In this document: piece by piece, positions 11,023 through 20,041 of the stretch
Position numbering within the stretch: the first letter of the stretch is position 1
Layout of the letters: every line of letters begins with the position of its first letter
Assembly: GCA_963748315.1 (NCBI GenBank)
Contig: CAVVIK010000005.1
Span: forward strand, 1 to 64,000
DNA from: DASPHG01 sp963748315
GTDB taxonomy: Bacteria; Actinomycetota; Thermoleophilia; Solirubrobacterales; Thermoleophilaceae
Direction: 5' to 3'
DNA: 64,000 nucleotides
The notes under the pieces: generated by a model
What the model saw: the letters and a program-made list of their open reading frames with translations, nothing else
Database searches by the model: none
What the model was told of the DNA's origin: nothing
Translations under genes and position numbers: made by a program

Positions 11023-11873
11023 CGCACGCGCCCGCTGTCACCGCGCTGATCCCGGTCAAGCAGTACGTGCCGGAGTACCTGCGGGAAGCCGTCGGGTCGC
11101 TCCTCGCGCAGAGCTCGCCGCGCTGGCGGGCGCTGGTCATTCACCCACGGGGTGCCCGAGCGGAGATGCAGGCCCAGCTCGGCGAAGCGGCGGCGGACGC
11201 CCGGATCGAGCTGGTGGAGGAGGAAGGCCGCAAGCTCGCGGGCGCGTTGAACACCGGAATGCGCGCGGCCGAGACGGAGTTCACTTCGATCCTGCTCGCC
11301 GACGACCTGTGGGCGCCCGAGGCGGTCGAGATACTCGAGCGCAACATCGCGACTCGTCCGGACGTCGACTTCTTCCACTCGGCGCGCCGCATGATCGACG
11401 ACGACGGCCGGCCGATCAGCGAAGTCATGCCGGCAGAGCCCGACGTTCGCCTTGAAACGTTCTTCGTCCATGCGCCCGTCAAGCACCTCCTGTGCTGGCG
11501 CCGGGAGCTGGCGCTCTCGATCGGCGGCATCGACGAGTCGCTCAACTCCGTGGGTCCCGACGATTTCGACTTCCCCTGGTCGATGGCCGAGGCCGGAGCG
11601 CGGTTCGGCGCGATTCAGGAGTGCCTCTACGTCTATCGCGATCACCGCGCCGGCTACCGACTCACAACTCATCTCCCGCGGCGCACCCACCTGCGCGAGA
11701 CTCGCCGCATCCTGCGCAAGCACGGCGTACCCCGGGCGGAGATCCGCCGACGGTTGGCGGAGGCCCGCAAGGGCTACCTTCGGCAGTGCCTCTACTCGTC
11801 GCCACTGGACGCCTGGCTCAAGCGCGCGCTCGGACACGATCCCGCCCGCGGCTGGCGGGAGAGCTATCGCTGA
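11019..11873 (+). CDS. GT2 glycosyltransferase
   Basis: Intact family-2 glycosyltransferase of 284 residues. It opens APAVTALIPVKQYVPEYLRE. The GALNTGMRAAETEFTSILLA segment precedes the DD pair of the metal site (ADDLWAPEA), and VGPDDFDFPWSMAEAGARF matches the acceptor-side D/ED motif. It starts at GTG 11019, overlapping the previous stop by four bases, and is followed 43 bases later by the membrane glycosyltransferase. It is among the few undamaged genes of the left half, which shows the frameshifts are patchy. Confidence 0.85.
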   Translation: MTHAPAVTALIPVKQYVPEYLREAVGSLLAQSSPRWRALVIHPRGARAEMQAQLGEAAADARIELVEEEGRKLAGALNTGMRAAETEFTSILLADDLWAPEAVEILERNIATRPDVDFFHSARRMIDDDGRPISEVMPAEPDVRLETFFVHAPVKHLLCWRRELALSIGGIDESLNSVGPDDFDFPWSMAEAGARFGAIQECLYVYRDHRAGYRLTTHLPRRTHLRETRRILRKHGVPRAEIRRRLAEARKGYLRQCLYSSPLDAWLKRALGHDPARGWRESYR

Positions 11874-11916
11874 GCGAGCTGCGCAACAAAATGATGGACC
11901 GCGCGGACCGACGCTC

Positions 11917-13323
11917 TTGAACACACGAGCGAACAAGCGTCTCCGGCTCGTTGCGCGCTGGCGCGACCACCTGCGCGCCCTATGGGCATCACCGCCACGC
12001 GCGCTTCGGTCTCAGCGGACCTGGATCGCGATCATCGGCGGCCTCGCACTGGCTGTCCGTGTGCCGCTGTTCTTCGTCCGCGCGGAGCCGTTCCCGGGTG
12101 GCGACAGCCGGGGTTATCTGGCTCTGGCGGAGCGTATCTCCAGCGGGGAGTTCGAAGGGATGTTCCGCACACCCGGCTACCCCGTCTTCCTCTGGCTCGT
12201 CGGGCTCCTGCCCGGCCGCACTGAGGACGCGGCCGTGATCGTCCAGCATCTGCTCGGGGTCGGTCTGGCGGCCGCGCTCGTGGTGCTCGGCTGGCGCCTG
12301 TTCTGGCCGGCTGCCGGAGTTCTCGCTGGCGCCCTCGCGGCGCTCTCCCCGCCGTTGGTCGACCTCGAGGACGTGATCCTCGCGGACTTCCTGTTCGGGC
12401 TGGTTGCGTTCGCGGGAGCCGCCGTCCTGGCGATTGGGGCGGCCGCTCGGCGCGACGACTACCGCGTGTTCGTCCTGGCCGGAGTGCTCTTCGGATGTGC
12501 CGCCTACGTGAAACCCGTCGGCCAAGCGCTGATACTGGCGGCTCCGGTCGCATTCGCCTTCTCATCTCGCGACCTCCGCCGGACGCTGCTTGCGACGGGG
12601 GTCGTCGTGGCCGCCATGGTGGTGACGGTGACGCCGTTCGTTGCGCGCAACGCGATCGACTACGGCGACGCGCGCATGAGCAATCAGCTCGGCATTACCT
12701 TGTTCAACCGCGCGTTCGAGGTCGAAGGCCTTCCGGTCCCGCTCGACGATCCCCAGGGGCCGCTCGTCAGCGAACTGACGGCCACCGCCCTGTCCGAGCC
12801 GGGCCTCAGGCCGAGCTCTTACGTCTATACCGAGCTCTCGCTTCGCGGCTACGACAGCGACGAGGCGCTCGACATTCAGAGGCGGCTCGCGACGAACGCC
12901 ATCAAACAAGCGCCGTGGGAATACCTGCGTACGTCGGTGACGCGTTTAGGCGACTCGATTGAGCAGCTCGACGAATCTGCGCTGCCTACCCGCCTGGGCG
13001 AAGCGCCCGCCGTCCCGCGCGATACCTCGGAGGCGCTCTTGCGCGTCTCGGGCAGCCTCACGTCGCTCTGGTTCTTGGTGACCGCGAACCTACTCGCCGG
13101 GCTCGTGCTGTTGTTCGTGCCGGGGCCGTCGCGCCCGGCAGCGGCGACGTTCATCGGGGTGGGCCTCTTGATCCTGATCGCGACCGTGCTGACACACGGC
13201 GGGATGCCGCGCTACTCGCTTCAAGTGGCCCCCGAAGCGTGGCTCGTTGGGTCTGCCGGGCTCGTCTACGTGCTCGGGGCGGTCGCCGGCCGACTTCGCG
13301 GCAAGAGCGAGCCGGCCAACTAG
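11917..13323 (+). CDS. GT39-like membrane glycosyltransferase (GT-C fold)
   Basis: Integral membrane protein of 468 residues resembling dolichyl-phosphate-mannose/ArnT-type transferases, which use lipid-linked sugars on the outer face. After a basic N-terminus (TTG 11917, NTRANKRLRLVARWRDH), the first helix is WIAIIGGLALAVRVPLFFV. The first extracytoplasmic loop has GGDSRGYLALAERISSGEF and RTPGYPVFLWLVGLL, the family's conserved D and R-T-P-GYP segments. About nine to ten hydrophobic helices follow. A large loop (about residues 260-380) precedes the last helices. ATG codons near 11890 lie in a different frame, so I use the TTG. Confidence 0.75.
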   Translation: MNTRANKRLRLVARWRDHLRALWASPPRALRSQRTWIAIIGGLALAVRVPLFFVRAEPFPGGDSRGYLALAERISSGEFEGMFRTPGYPVFLWLVGLLPGRTEDAAVIVQHLLGVGLAAALVVLGWRLFWPAAGVLAGALAALSPPLVDLEDVILADFLFGLVAFAGAAVLAIGAAARRDDYRVFVLAGVLFGCAAYVKPVGQALILAAPVAFAFSSRDLRRTLLATGVVVAAMVVTVTPFVARNAIDYGDARMSNQLGITLFNRAFEVEGLPVPLDDPQGPLVSELTATALSEPGLRPSSYVYTELSLRGYDSDEALDIQRRLATNAIKQAPWEYLRTSVTRLGDSIEQLDESALPTRLGEAPAVPRDTSEALLRVSGSLTSLWFLVTANLLAGLVLLFVPGPSRPAAATFIGVGLLILIATVLTHGGMPRYSLQVAPEAWLVGSAGLVYVLGAVAGRLRGKSEPAN

Positions 13324-14785
13324 CGACGCAGGGCGAGGAACTCCGCCATCGCGGGGGTCTCGGGCGCGGCCCGGTACGGATGCTCGTCCGCCGTGGCCTC
13401 CTCGTGGTAGGCGGAATCGGCGTTGACCGCCCAGATGTCATGGCCGGCGCCCCGCATGTAGTTCTCGACCGCCCGGATCGCGGTCAGCATGGAGTGATCG
13501 GAGTTGTTGTAGCGGTGCAGGCCGTTGCGCCCGACCTGCTGGAGGTTCTCGATCGGATCGAGCCACTCGCGGATCGTCGCAACCCTCTCCGCGTACTCCG
13601 CGTCGTACATCGGATATGCCTTCGGGACGCGAACGACGTAGCCGCGCTCCACCTTCGACGGGTCGGCCAGCCGCAGCGCGGCCAGCTCCTTCGTCGCCAG
13701 GTCCACGAGCGCCGTCATCCGACTTCGTCCACAGCGAGTCGCCCTCGAAGCAGAAGTACTCGAGCCCGACACACGCCTTGTCGGGATCGGGGACCATCCA
13801 CGGGCTCCATGACCGGTAGTTCTGGATCCGTCCGACCTGAACTCCGGGCTCGTGGATGTAGATCCAGTTGTCCGGGAAGAGGTCTTCTCCGTCGAGAACC
13901 AGGGCGACGGTGAGGAAGTCCCGATAGCGAAGTCCCCGGGCGGCGGCCTGCACGTGATCCGGGGCCGCGGGATCCGCGATCGAGACCGTCGTCCGCAGCG
14001 GAAGCGATGAGATGACGTGATGCGGCTCGTAGCGGCCGGCGGTCGTCTCGACGGCCCGAACTCTCTCGACCGTCGATCTCGAGCCGCACGACGGGTTCGT
14101 TGAGGTTGACGCGCCCACCGTTCTCCTGGATCGACCCCGCCATCGCCTCCCACATCTGACCGGGGCCGTAGCGCGGATAGTGGAACTCCTGGATGAGAGA
14201 TCTGACCTTCCTCCGGTCGTTCCCCCGTATCGCCGAACGAGCGGCCGTGAAGAAGGAGACGCCCTTGATGCGCTGCGCGGCCCACTCGGCTCGAATCTCG
14301 GTGGTCGGCACGCCCCAGACCTTCTCCGTGTACGACTTGAAGAACAGCTCGAAGAGACGGCGGCCGAAGCGGTTCGACACCCAGTCCTCGAAGGTCTGCT
14401 CCGCACCATTCGGCGTCGCCCTCGCCCACGCATATGAGAGGCCGGCCCGGAGGAGCTCGACAGGGCCCAGCTTTCGGATCACGTCGCGAGCCTCGAGCGG
14501 GTACTCGAGAAGCTTGCCCTGCCAGTAGATCCGCGATCGGCGCGGTCGGAGCAGGAAGTCCTCCCCGATCAACTCGTGCCAGAGCGTCTCGACCTCCGGG
14601 CTCTTCGTGAAGAAGCGATGGCCACCGAGGTCGAAGCGGTAGCCGTCGATCTCCACGGTTTGCGCCAGTCCGCCGACCTGTCCCTGCGCCTCGACCACGG
14701 CGGTTGCCACGCCGGACTTGGCGAGCATGTAGCCCGCCGTGAGCCCGGCCGGCCCGCCGCCCAGCACGAGGACGTCGTCGCTCAT
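13320..14785 (-). CDS. UDP-galactopyranose mutase-like FAD oxidoreductase, frameshifted
   Basis: Flavoprotein of the GLF/protoporphyrinogen-oxidase superfamily, about 488 residues. ATG 14785 gives MSDDVLVLGGGPAGLTAGYM, a Rossmann FAD site, then GGLAQTVEIDGYRFDLGGHR. The frame is good to about 14080 (FELFFKSYTEKVWGVPTTEI). Shifts near 14060 and 13730 are needed to reach the C-terminus, NLQQVGRNGLHRYNNSDHSM and GHDIWAVNADSAYHEE. Relatives sit in glycan loci and are thought to isomerise or oxidise nucleotide sugars; the substrate here is not known. The frame is open upstream into the glycosyltransferase gene, so a fusion cannot be excluded. Confidence 0.75.
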
Positions 14786-15694
14786 GGTGCGGCTCACGCG
14801 GCGAGCGCGCAGGTAGACCCAGAGGGCCAGCGGCGACGCGGCTACGGCGGAGAGGTGGTGCACCACGTGGAGCCCCACGCCGAGCGCGGCCTTGCGCGGT
14901 CCGAGCTTCTCCCAGAGGAGCCGGTAGAAGGCGTGGTTCAGCGCGACCAGCAGCGCGACCGCCGGGGCGAGGGCGCGGTAGCGGCGGGCGGCCACGGCCC
15001 CGGCCAGGCCGACGCTCGCGAGGGCGCTCACGCGGTGGCGCCAGCTCAGGTTCAGCGCCGCCGGCAGACGTCCGCGCGCTGAGGAGCAGCGTCAGCCAGG
15101 GGACGGCGCGGTGCTGGACGTCGCAGCGGATCATCCCGGGCAGCGTCCAGCCCTTCAGGTGCTTCCCCTGGATGTCGGGCGCCAGCTCGATTCGGTGGCC
15201 GGCGTCGGTGAGGCGCAACCCGAGCTCCACGTCCTCGATCGAGGGAACGCCGTAAGCCTCGTCGAAGCCGCCGATGCCGAGGAAGGCGTCCCTGCGGATC
15301 GCGCCCAGCCCGGCCCAGAAGGTCTTGGCCGGCCCGGGGGAGGCCTGGTGGACGTGATGGTGCAGGAGGTTCCGGAACGCGGACACCGTGCCGTCGTCGG
15401 CCGGGCTCGTCGTCGTAGGAGCCGAACACGCCGCTCAGCCCGGGATCCGACTCGAAGGCGGCGCGGATGCGGACGAAGGCGTCGCGGTGGACGATCACGT
15501 CGGCGTCGACGAACACGAGCACGTCGCCGGACGCGCGCTGTGCTCCGGCGTTGCGTGCTTCCGCCGGCCCCGCCTGCGGACGGCTCGTTCACGACGAGGA
15601 TCTCCTCCGGCGGAGCCGCCGCCTCCTCGATCGCCGCCCTGACGCGCTCGAGGGTCTCCGGCCCGTTCGTCGCGGGGACGATCGCCGTCAGCAC
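14782..15694 (-). CDS. GT2 glycosyltransferase with C-terminal membrane helices, frameshifted
   Basis: Family-2 transferase. GTG 15694 gives LTAIVPATNGPETLERVRAA, then in other frames ARNAG and SGDVLVFVDADVIVHRDAF with the DxD (about 15510). Next come FWAGLGAIRRDAFLGIGGFD and SIEDVELGLRLTDAGHRIEL (15180-15330). The C-terminus has hydrophobic stretches (ALASVGLAGAV and APAVALLVALNHAFYRLL). At least three shifts are present. The terminal frame has no stop before the ATG of the FAD enzyme at 14785. A one-base indel would give the expected ATGA overlap. Confidence 0.65.
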
Positions 15695-15729
15695 GAGCCG
15701 TGCGATCCACGCGGCGATCCTAGTTGGCG

Positions 15730-16760
15730 ATGATGGGCCGTGGAGACGGATCTTCGCGAGGCTGCACACGGCTCGAGGTCCACGGGCTCGGTATCGCCGT
15801 GGGGGGCGACTGGCCGGAGGTCGTGGATCAGGTTCGCCTCGATTTCGCCTGGTTCGAGCGGCCGGCGGCAGGGGCGCCGTCCGCGGACGTGGAGGTCACG
15901 ATCGAGCGCCGGCCGCCCGACTTCGACGGCGCTCGGTGACGGCGTGGCCTCGTTCGTGACTCCGCGCAACGTCGTCTACCAGGACGGCGAGCGCACGATC
16001 GTGGACTACTTCGGGCGGGCGGTCTCCGTCCTCGACCGCGCCACGGGCCGGGTGGTCGTTCAGGGCGAGGACGACCACCTCGTGCACGAGGCCGTCTACC
16101 ACTTCCTCCTGTCGCGCATCGGCGAGCACCTCGAGGCGCGTGGCCTGACGCGGCTGCACGCGCTCGGCGCTCAGCGGCGGCCAGGGAGCCGTCGCCGTGA
16201 TGCTGCCTTCGGGCGGGGGCAAGAGCACGCTGGCCCTGCGCGCGCTGCGAGAAGAGGGCGTCCGGCTGCTGTCCGAGGACAGCCCCCTGATCGATCGCCG
16301 CGGCAGGGCTCACCCGTTTCCGCTCCGGATAGCCGTGAACCCGACGGACGCCGCGACCCTTCCCGACGGCGCTGTGCGGCGGATGGATCGCATGGAGTTC
16401 CACCCCAAGCTGGTGCTCGACCTCGAGGCGTTCGCCGACCGGGTCGAGTCTCAGCCTCAGCCGCTGCGCCACCTGGTGATCGGCCGGCGATCGCTCGGCA
16501 CGGCACGCCTCGCTCGAGCCGGTTCCGCGCCGAAGCGCCGTCTCGACCCTGATCCGCGAGGCGATCGTGGGAGTCGGCATCTACCAGGGCATGGAGTTCG
16601 TCCTCCAGCACGGGATGCGCGACGTGGTGGGCAAGCTCGGAGTCGCGGCGACCCGCGCCGCCTGCTGTGCGGAGTCCTGCGCGCGCGAAGGTCTGGCAGG
16701 CTCACGGTGGGGCGCGACCACGCGCGCAACTGGGACGCGCTCGCGCCGCTGCTCGGCTGA
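15730..16760 (+). CDS. HprK-like P-loop protein, frameshifted
   Basis: A protein of about 340 residues resembling the HPr-kinase-like ATPases found in polysaccharide and peptide-modification loci. The pieces are LEVHGLGIAVGGDWPEVVD; RNVVYQDGERTIVDYFGRAV; AVYHFLLSRIGEHLEARGLT; a P-loop MLPSGGGKSTLALRALREEG (about 16200); and LLSEDSPLIDRRGRAHPFPL, the characteristic HprK segment after the P-loop. Near the end is GVGIYQGMEFVLQHGM, then NWDALAPLLG at 16760. Shifts lie near 15932, 16170 and 16530. Such proteins often partner PqqD-like or sulfotransferase genes; none is present here. Role unknown. Confidence 0.6.
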
Positions 16761-16799
16761 CGGTCTCGCGCGCGAGCTAGCGGCAGATTCGTAACCGAC

Positions 16800-17558
16800 C
16801 TACGGGTCCGACCGCGCGGCTTCGGCCGTCGCGGTGGGCCAATGGTCGCCGAGGAGAGGGTTGATGTTGGCCCTTCGTCCGGCAGTGGGTAGCAACCGCC
16901 GTCCGATGCCCGACAGGTTGCTGGCATGGAGGCGGTAGGAGAAGAGCTGGCGGGGTAGGTGGCGCCCCTCCCAGCCGGCCGTGCAGAGCTGGAGGTAGAC
17001 GTGGTGCTTGGTCCCGACGCGGATCGACTCGTCGAACGGCGCTGCGGCCCGCAAGGCTGCGGAGAGGGTTACCGCGCAACCGGGTATGTAGCTCGAGCGT
17101 TCGAGAAGGCTGCGATCCCAGGGGAGCGACCTCCCTACCCCGAGCACGCGTTCGCGCGAGTCGATGAGCTGGCAGTTCGTGTAGATGAATGCCACCGAAG
17201 GGTTCCGCCGCCGATGTGCGCTCAAGGCGCGAAGCGACTTCTCGAGGAACCCGGGCGCAAGCAAGTCGTCGGCGTCGAGAACGAGGACGAACTCGCCCCG
17301 AGTCCGCTCGAGCGTTGCGTTGATGCACGCCAGCTTGCCCGTGTTTTCGTTCCGAAGAATCGTCTCGATGGAGTGAAAGCGAGCGCGGAATCGCTCGGCG
17401 ACCCGGGCGATTGCGGAGCGCGAGTTGTCTGAGCTCGCGTCGTCGACGAGCCATAGCTCGATCGCAGGATGGGTCTGGAGGGCGAGGCTCTCTATGGCGC
17501 GCTCGAGGTAACGGCCGTAGTTGTAGTTGGGCACGATGACCGAGACCAGCGCTGTCAC
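16800..17558 (-). CDS. GT2 glycosyltransferase
   Basis: Intact 252-residue family-2 glycosyltransferase. It opens TALVSVIVPNYNYGRYLERA, followed by LWLVDDASSDNSRSAI, then RNENTGKLACINATLERT and the metal site LVLDADDLLAPGF. The C-terminus is short and has no membrane helix. GTG 17558 overlaps the TGA of the upstream GT4 gene, so the two form a pair. Sugar specificity cannot be read from the sequence. Confidence 0.88.
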   Translation of the reverse strand: MTALVSVIVPNYNYGRYLERAIESLALQTHPAIELWLVDDASSDNSRSAIARVAERFRARFHSIETILRNENTGKLACINATLERTRGEFVLVLDADDLLAPGFLEKSLRALSAHRRRNPSVAFIYTNCQLIDSRERVLGVGRSLPWDRSLLERSSYIPGCAVTLSAALRAAAPFDESIRVGTKHHVYLQLCTAGWEGRHLPRQLFSYRLHASNLSGIGRRLLPTAGRRANINPLLGDHWPTATAEAARSDP

Positions 17559-18763
17559 CGCACCACTCCCTGCGTAGCCGCAGACTCGAGCAGCTCGTCG
17601 TAAGCGGCGACCACTCGGTCGAGACCATGCTCCGCCACCCGCTCGCGAGCTCTCCGTCCGATCCTCGCGCGCAAGGCGGGGTCGCGCGCCGCCATGAGCA
17701 GCATTTCCGTGAGATGCGCAGTGTCCCTAGTGCGGAACAGGAGGCCGGTCCGACCGTGGTCGACCACTTCCCGGGCCGCCGGTATGTCACTCGCGATGAG
17801 CGTCCGTTCACACGCCTGGGTCTCGAGGTAGACCAGCGCCTGGGCCTCTCCGGCAGAGGGCATGACCACGATGTCGGCGACGTTGATGTACTCGGGGACC
17901 TCTTCGTGGGCCACCCACCCCGGGAACCGGAAGGCCCCGCTGATGCCGCGCGCCGCGCAGGCGTCCTCGACGGCCGTGCGGCAGGGGCCGTCGCCCACGA
18001 TGACGAACACCAGGCCGTTGTCCTGCGCCAAGGCGACCTCGGCCGCGTCGACCAAATCGAGCGGCCGCTTGAGCGCCTTGAGGTTCGAGAGATGCGCCAC
18101 GACGACGGCGCCGTTTGGGACACCGAGCCGGGCCCGCAGCCTGGACGAGTGCGGCAAGGGCCGGAAGCGCTCCAGATCGACCGGATTCGGAACGATCTCG
18201 ACGTGCCGCAAGCCCAATCCGGCGAGCGTGCGCCGCATGTGAGGCGCCGACGTCACAGCGACGTCCGCCAGGTTCAAGTTGTCGAGCAGCTGAGTGGCGA
18301 GGTGCGGGGGATAGCTGCCGTTGACGATCCCCATCGTCGTGGCTCCCTGGATCAGAACGACGCTCGGGACCGATTGGGCGCGGGCGACGGGGACGACGTG
18401 GGCGCCGAAGGACTCTCTCCCGATCAGGATGAGATCCGGGCGCTCGCGCTCAATAGAGGCGGTGACGAGCCGCCTGCTCGACTGCTGCTCCCGCCGTCGA
18501 TAGTCCTCGGGCGGTGGCGAATCCGGTGAGACGTCGAGGTACGGGACGACGAAACGGCTGACCTCGATATCGCCGTTGCGCTCCGCGAAGGGATCGCCTG
18601 AACCCAGGGCCGCCTGCGTGATTGGCGCAATCGTCTCGATCCGGTAGCCCAGCTTCGCCAGTGCCGGCAGCAACTGCGCAGCGACGATCGCGGTCCCGCC
18701 CTGATGCGGCGGTAGCGTGCCCACGTAGAGCAGCCGGCGTCCCCGGGCGGCGCCGGTCGTCAT
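17555..18763 (-). CDS. GT4 glycosyltransferase
   Basis: Intact 402-residue family-4 glycosyltransferase with a two-Rossmann GT-B fold. The N-terminal half contains RRLLYVGTLPPHQGGTAIVA, the glycine-rich acceptor-side loop. The C-terminal half has VEIVPNPVDLERFRPL, then AVVVAHLSNLKALKRPLDLV and the donor site VVMPSAGEAQALVYLETQA with both glutamates. ATG 18763. The stop is embedded in the GTG of the following GT2 gene. Together they close the polysaccharide locus on its right side. Confidence 0.9.
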   Translation of the reverse strand: MTTGAARGRRLLYVGTLPPHQGGTAIVAAQLLPALAKLGYRIETIAPITQAALGSGDPFAERNGDIEVSRFVVPYLDVSPDSPPPEDYRRREQQSSRRLVTASIERERPDLILIGRESFGAHVVPVARAQSVPSVVLIQGATTMGIVNGSYPPHLATQLLDNLNLADVAVTSAPHMRRTLAGLGLRHVEIVPNPVDLERFRPLPHSSRLRARLGVPNGAVVVAHLSNLKALKRPLDLVDAAEVALAQDNGLVFVIVGDGPCRTAVEDACAARGISGAFRFPGWVAHEEVPEYINVADIVVMPSAGEAQALVYLETQACERTLIASDIPAAREVVDHGRTGLLFRTRDTAHLTEMLLMAARDPALRARIGRRARERVAEHGLDRVVAAYDELLESAATQGVVR

Positions 18764-19077
18764 ACGGCCAGGAGCGCTTTGGGTGGTGCGGCGGTCGTGG
18801 CTGCAAGGGCACCGTGACTAAGGCCCACCTCCGCGAGGAGCGAGCGTTCGTGGTGGGAATTCAACGGCGCACGCACTGCGGGCCGTAATAGCACACGGCC
18901 CAGAGAAGGTTTGCTATTCGAGCGGGCTCGAAGTAGGACGCCACGGGATTCGAAGTCGTTCACGTTCGGCGTGCTTATGCGGAATATTCGGCTCGAAGCG
19001 GTCGCATGAGCCACTCTCGACCGCTCTCGACCGCATGCGTCAGGCCTCAGTTGTCGCGCGACGCCGTGGTCGCTGGG
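18764..19077. other. 314-bp intergenic region holding repeat copy R1
   Basis: No gene is evident. The notable content is the left copy of a direct repeat (18937-19044) whose start resembles the 3' end of the tRNA-Glu gene at 24309. The upstream 170 bases presumably hold the promoter of the minus-strand glycosyltransferase pair, but no clear -10/-35 is visible. Confidence 0.5.
18937..19044 (+). repeat. Direct repeat R1, tRNA-Glu-like (left copy)
   Basis: Left copy of a two-part direct repeat. Its first part (18937-18961) shares 17 bases with R2 (GGGATTCGAAGTCGTTC) and matches the T-arm/acceptor end of the downstream tRNA-Glu gene over 16 of 17 positions with one gap. Its second part (19020-19044) is identical over 25 bases to 23381-23405. 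The same order and orientation occur in R2, with a spacer of about 60 bases. It could be a relict attachment site or a dispersed intergenic repeat. Confidence 0.6.
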
Positions 19078-19940
19078 TCAGCGCGCTTGGGCGGCCAGGT
19101 CGCGCGGACGCCAGAGACTGAACACGTACGCCGTGAGGTACTCGCGCAGGCGCGCATGCCGGGCCGCGCGCATCACCGCCGTTCCGGCCGGGCCCCCACG
19201 CAAGCTCCTCACCGGGTCAAGCTCGTACCTGCGACACGCGAGGCGGCTGGCCGCCATCACCGACTCGAATCGCGCCAACGTCATGCGGTTGAGCCCACCG
19301 GGGACGTCGTCCAGTCGGGTGACGGCGGCTTCCCAGTACCTGAAGCGCCGCCGCTCGGCCAAGATGACGTCCTCCGGGAACACGAGGTGGACCCACGGCA
19401 CACTCGTCATGAACCGGAGATGGCCACCCCACGGCGACTTCCACAGCGGACCGAACGCAATCACCACGTCGCCGCCGTCGTCCATGTGATCCTCGATCAC
19501 CCGCACGTACCGAGCCGGGTCGGCGATGTGCTCGAAGGTGTCCTTGGACACGACCACGTCGAAGCGTTCGTTGCCGAGGCCCGAGCCATCCGCTGCGATC
19601 TGACGGAACTCGACCCTTCCGGCCAGCTCGGCGAATTCCCCTTCCCGGATCCGGGGAGGAGCTCTACCGGCCTGATGTCGACGCCAAGGACACGCGCTGC
19701 TCCCGCCTGTCCGATTGCGATGGCAGCGCTTCCGCTTCCACACCCGAGGTCGAGGACGGTCTTGCCGCGGAGGTCCACATGGGGCGCCAGACGGGCAAGA
19801 AGGCGGTCGGCGGTCGCGGAGGCCGCTGAGAACTCGACGTCGACCAGTCTTGCGGGCCCGGAGGCGGCTCGTGCCCGATACATGCCAAGTGGAAGAGCCG
19901 AGCGAGGATCTTTCGAGTTGGCGCAGCCACGCCGCGACAT
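19078..19940 (-). CDS. Class I SAM-dependent methyltransferase, one frameshift
   Basis: Small-molecule methyltransferase of about 285 residues. The start frame (19940-19650) contains the SAM-binding motif I, TVLDLGCGSGSAAIAIG, and the acidic strand RVLGVDIRPVE. A shift near 19650 leads to the frame ending at 19078, with FDVVVSKDTFEHIADPARYV (motif II-III region) and a helical C-terminus. A start at 19886 (MYRARAASG) is equally likely. The substrate is unknown. It lies just inside the left repeat of the putative island. Confidence 0.75.
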
Positions 19941-20041
19941 TACCTACGCCCGCCTTCGGAGAGTGGGGGATCGTGATCGCCGCAGGCCCGGAGCTGGCGG
20001 CAGTCGTGCTCGGTGGGGCCTGCTACTGGCCGCTCGCGAGC

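Noticed and set aside
18868..18884. 17-base match to 63369-63385
   Set aside because: The match does not extend on either side. In a GC-rich 64-kb sequence a single match of this length can arise by chance, so I do not call it a repeat pair.
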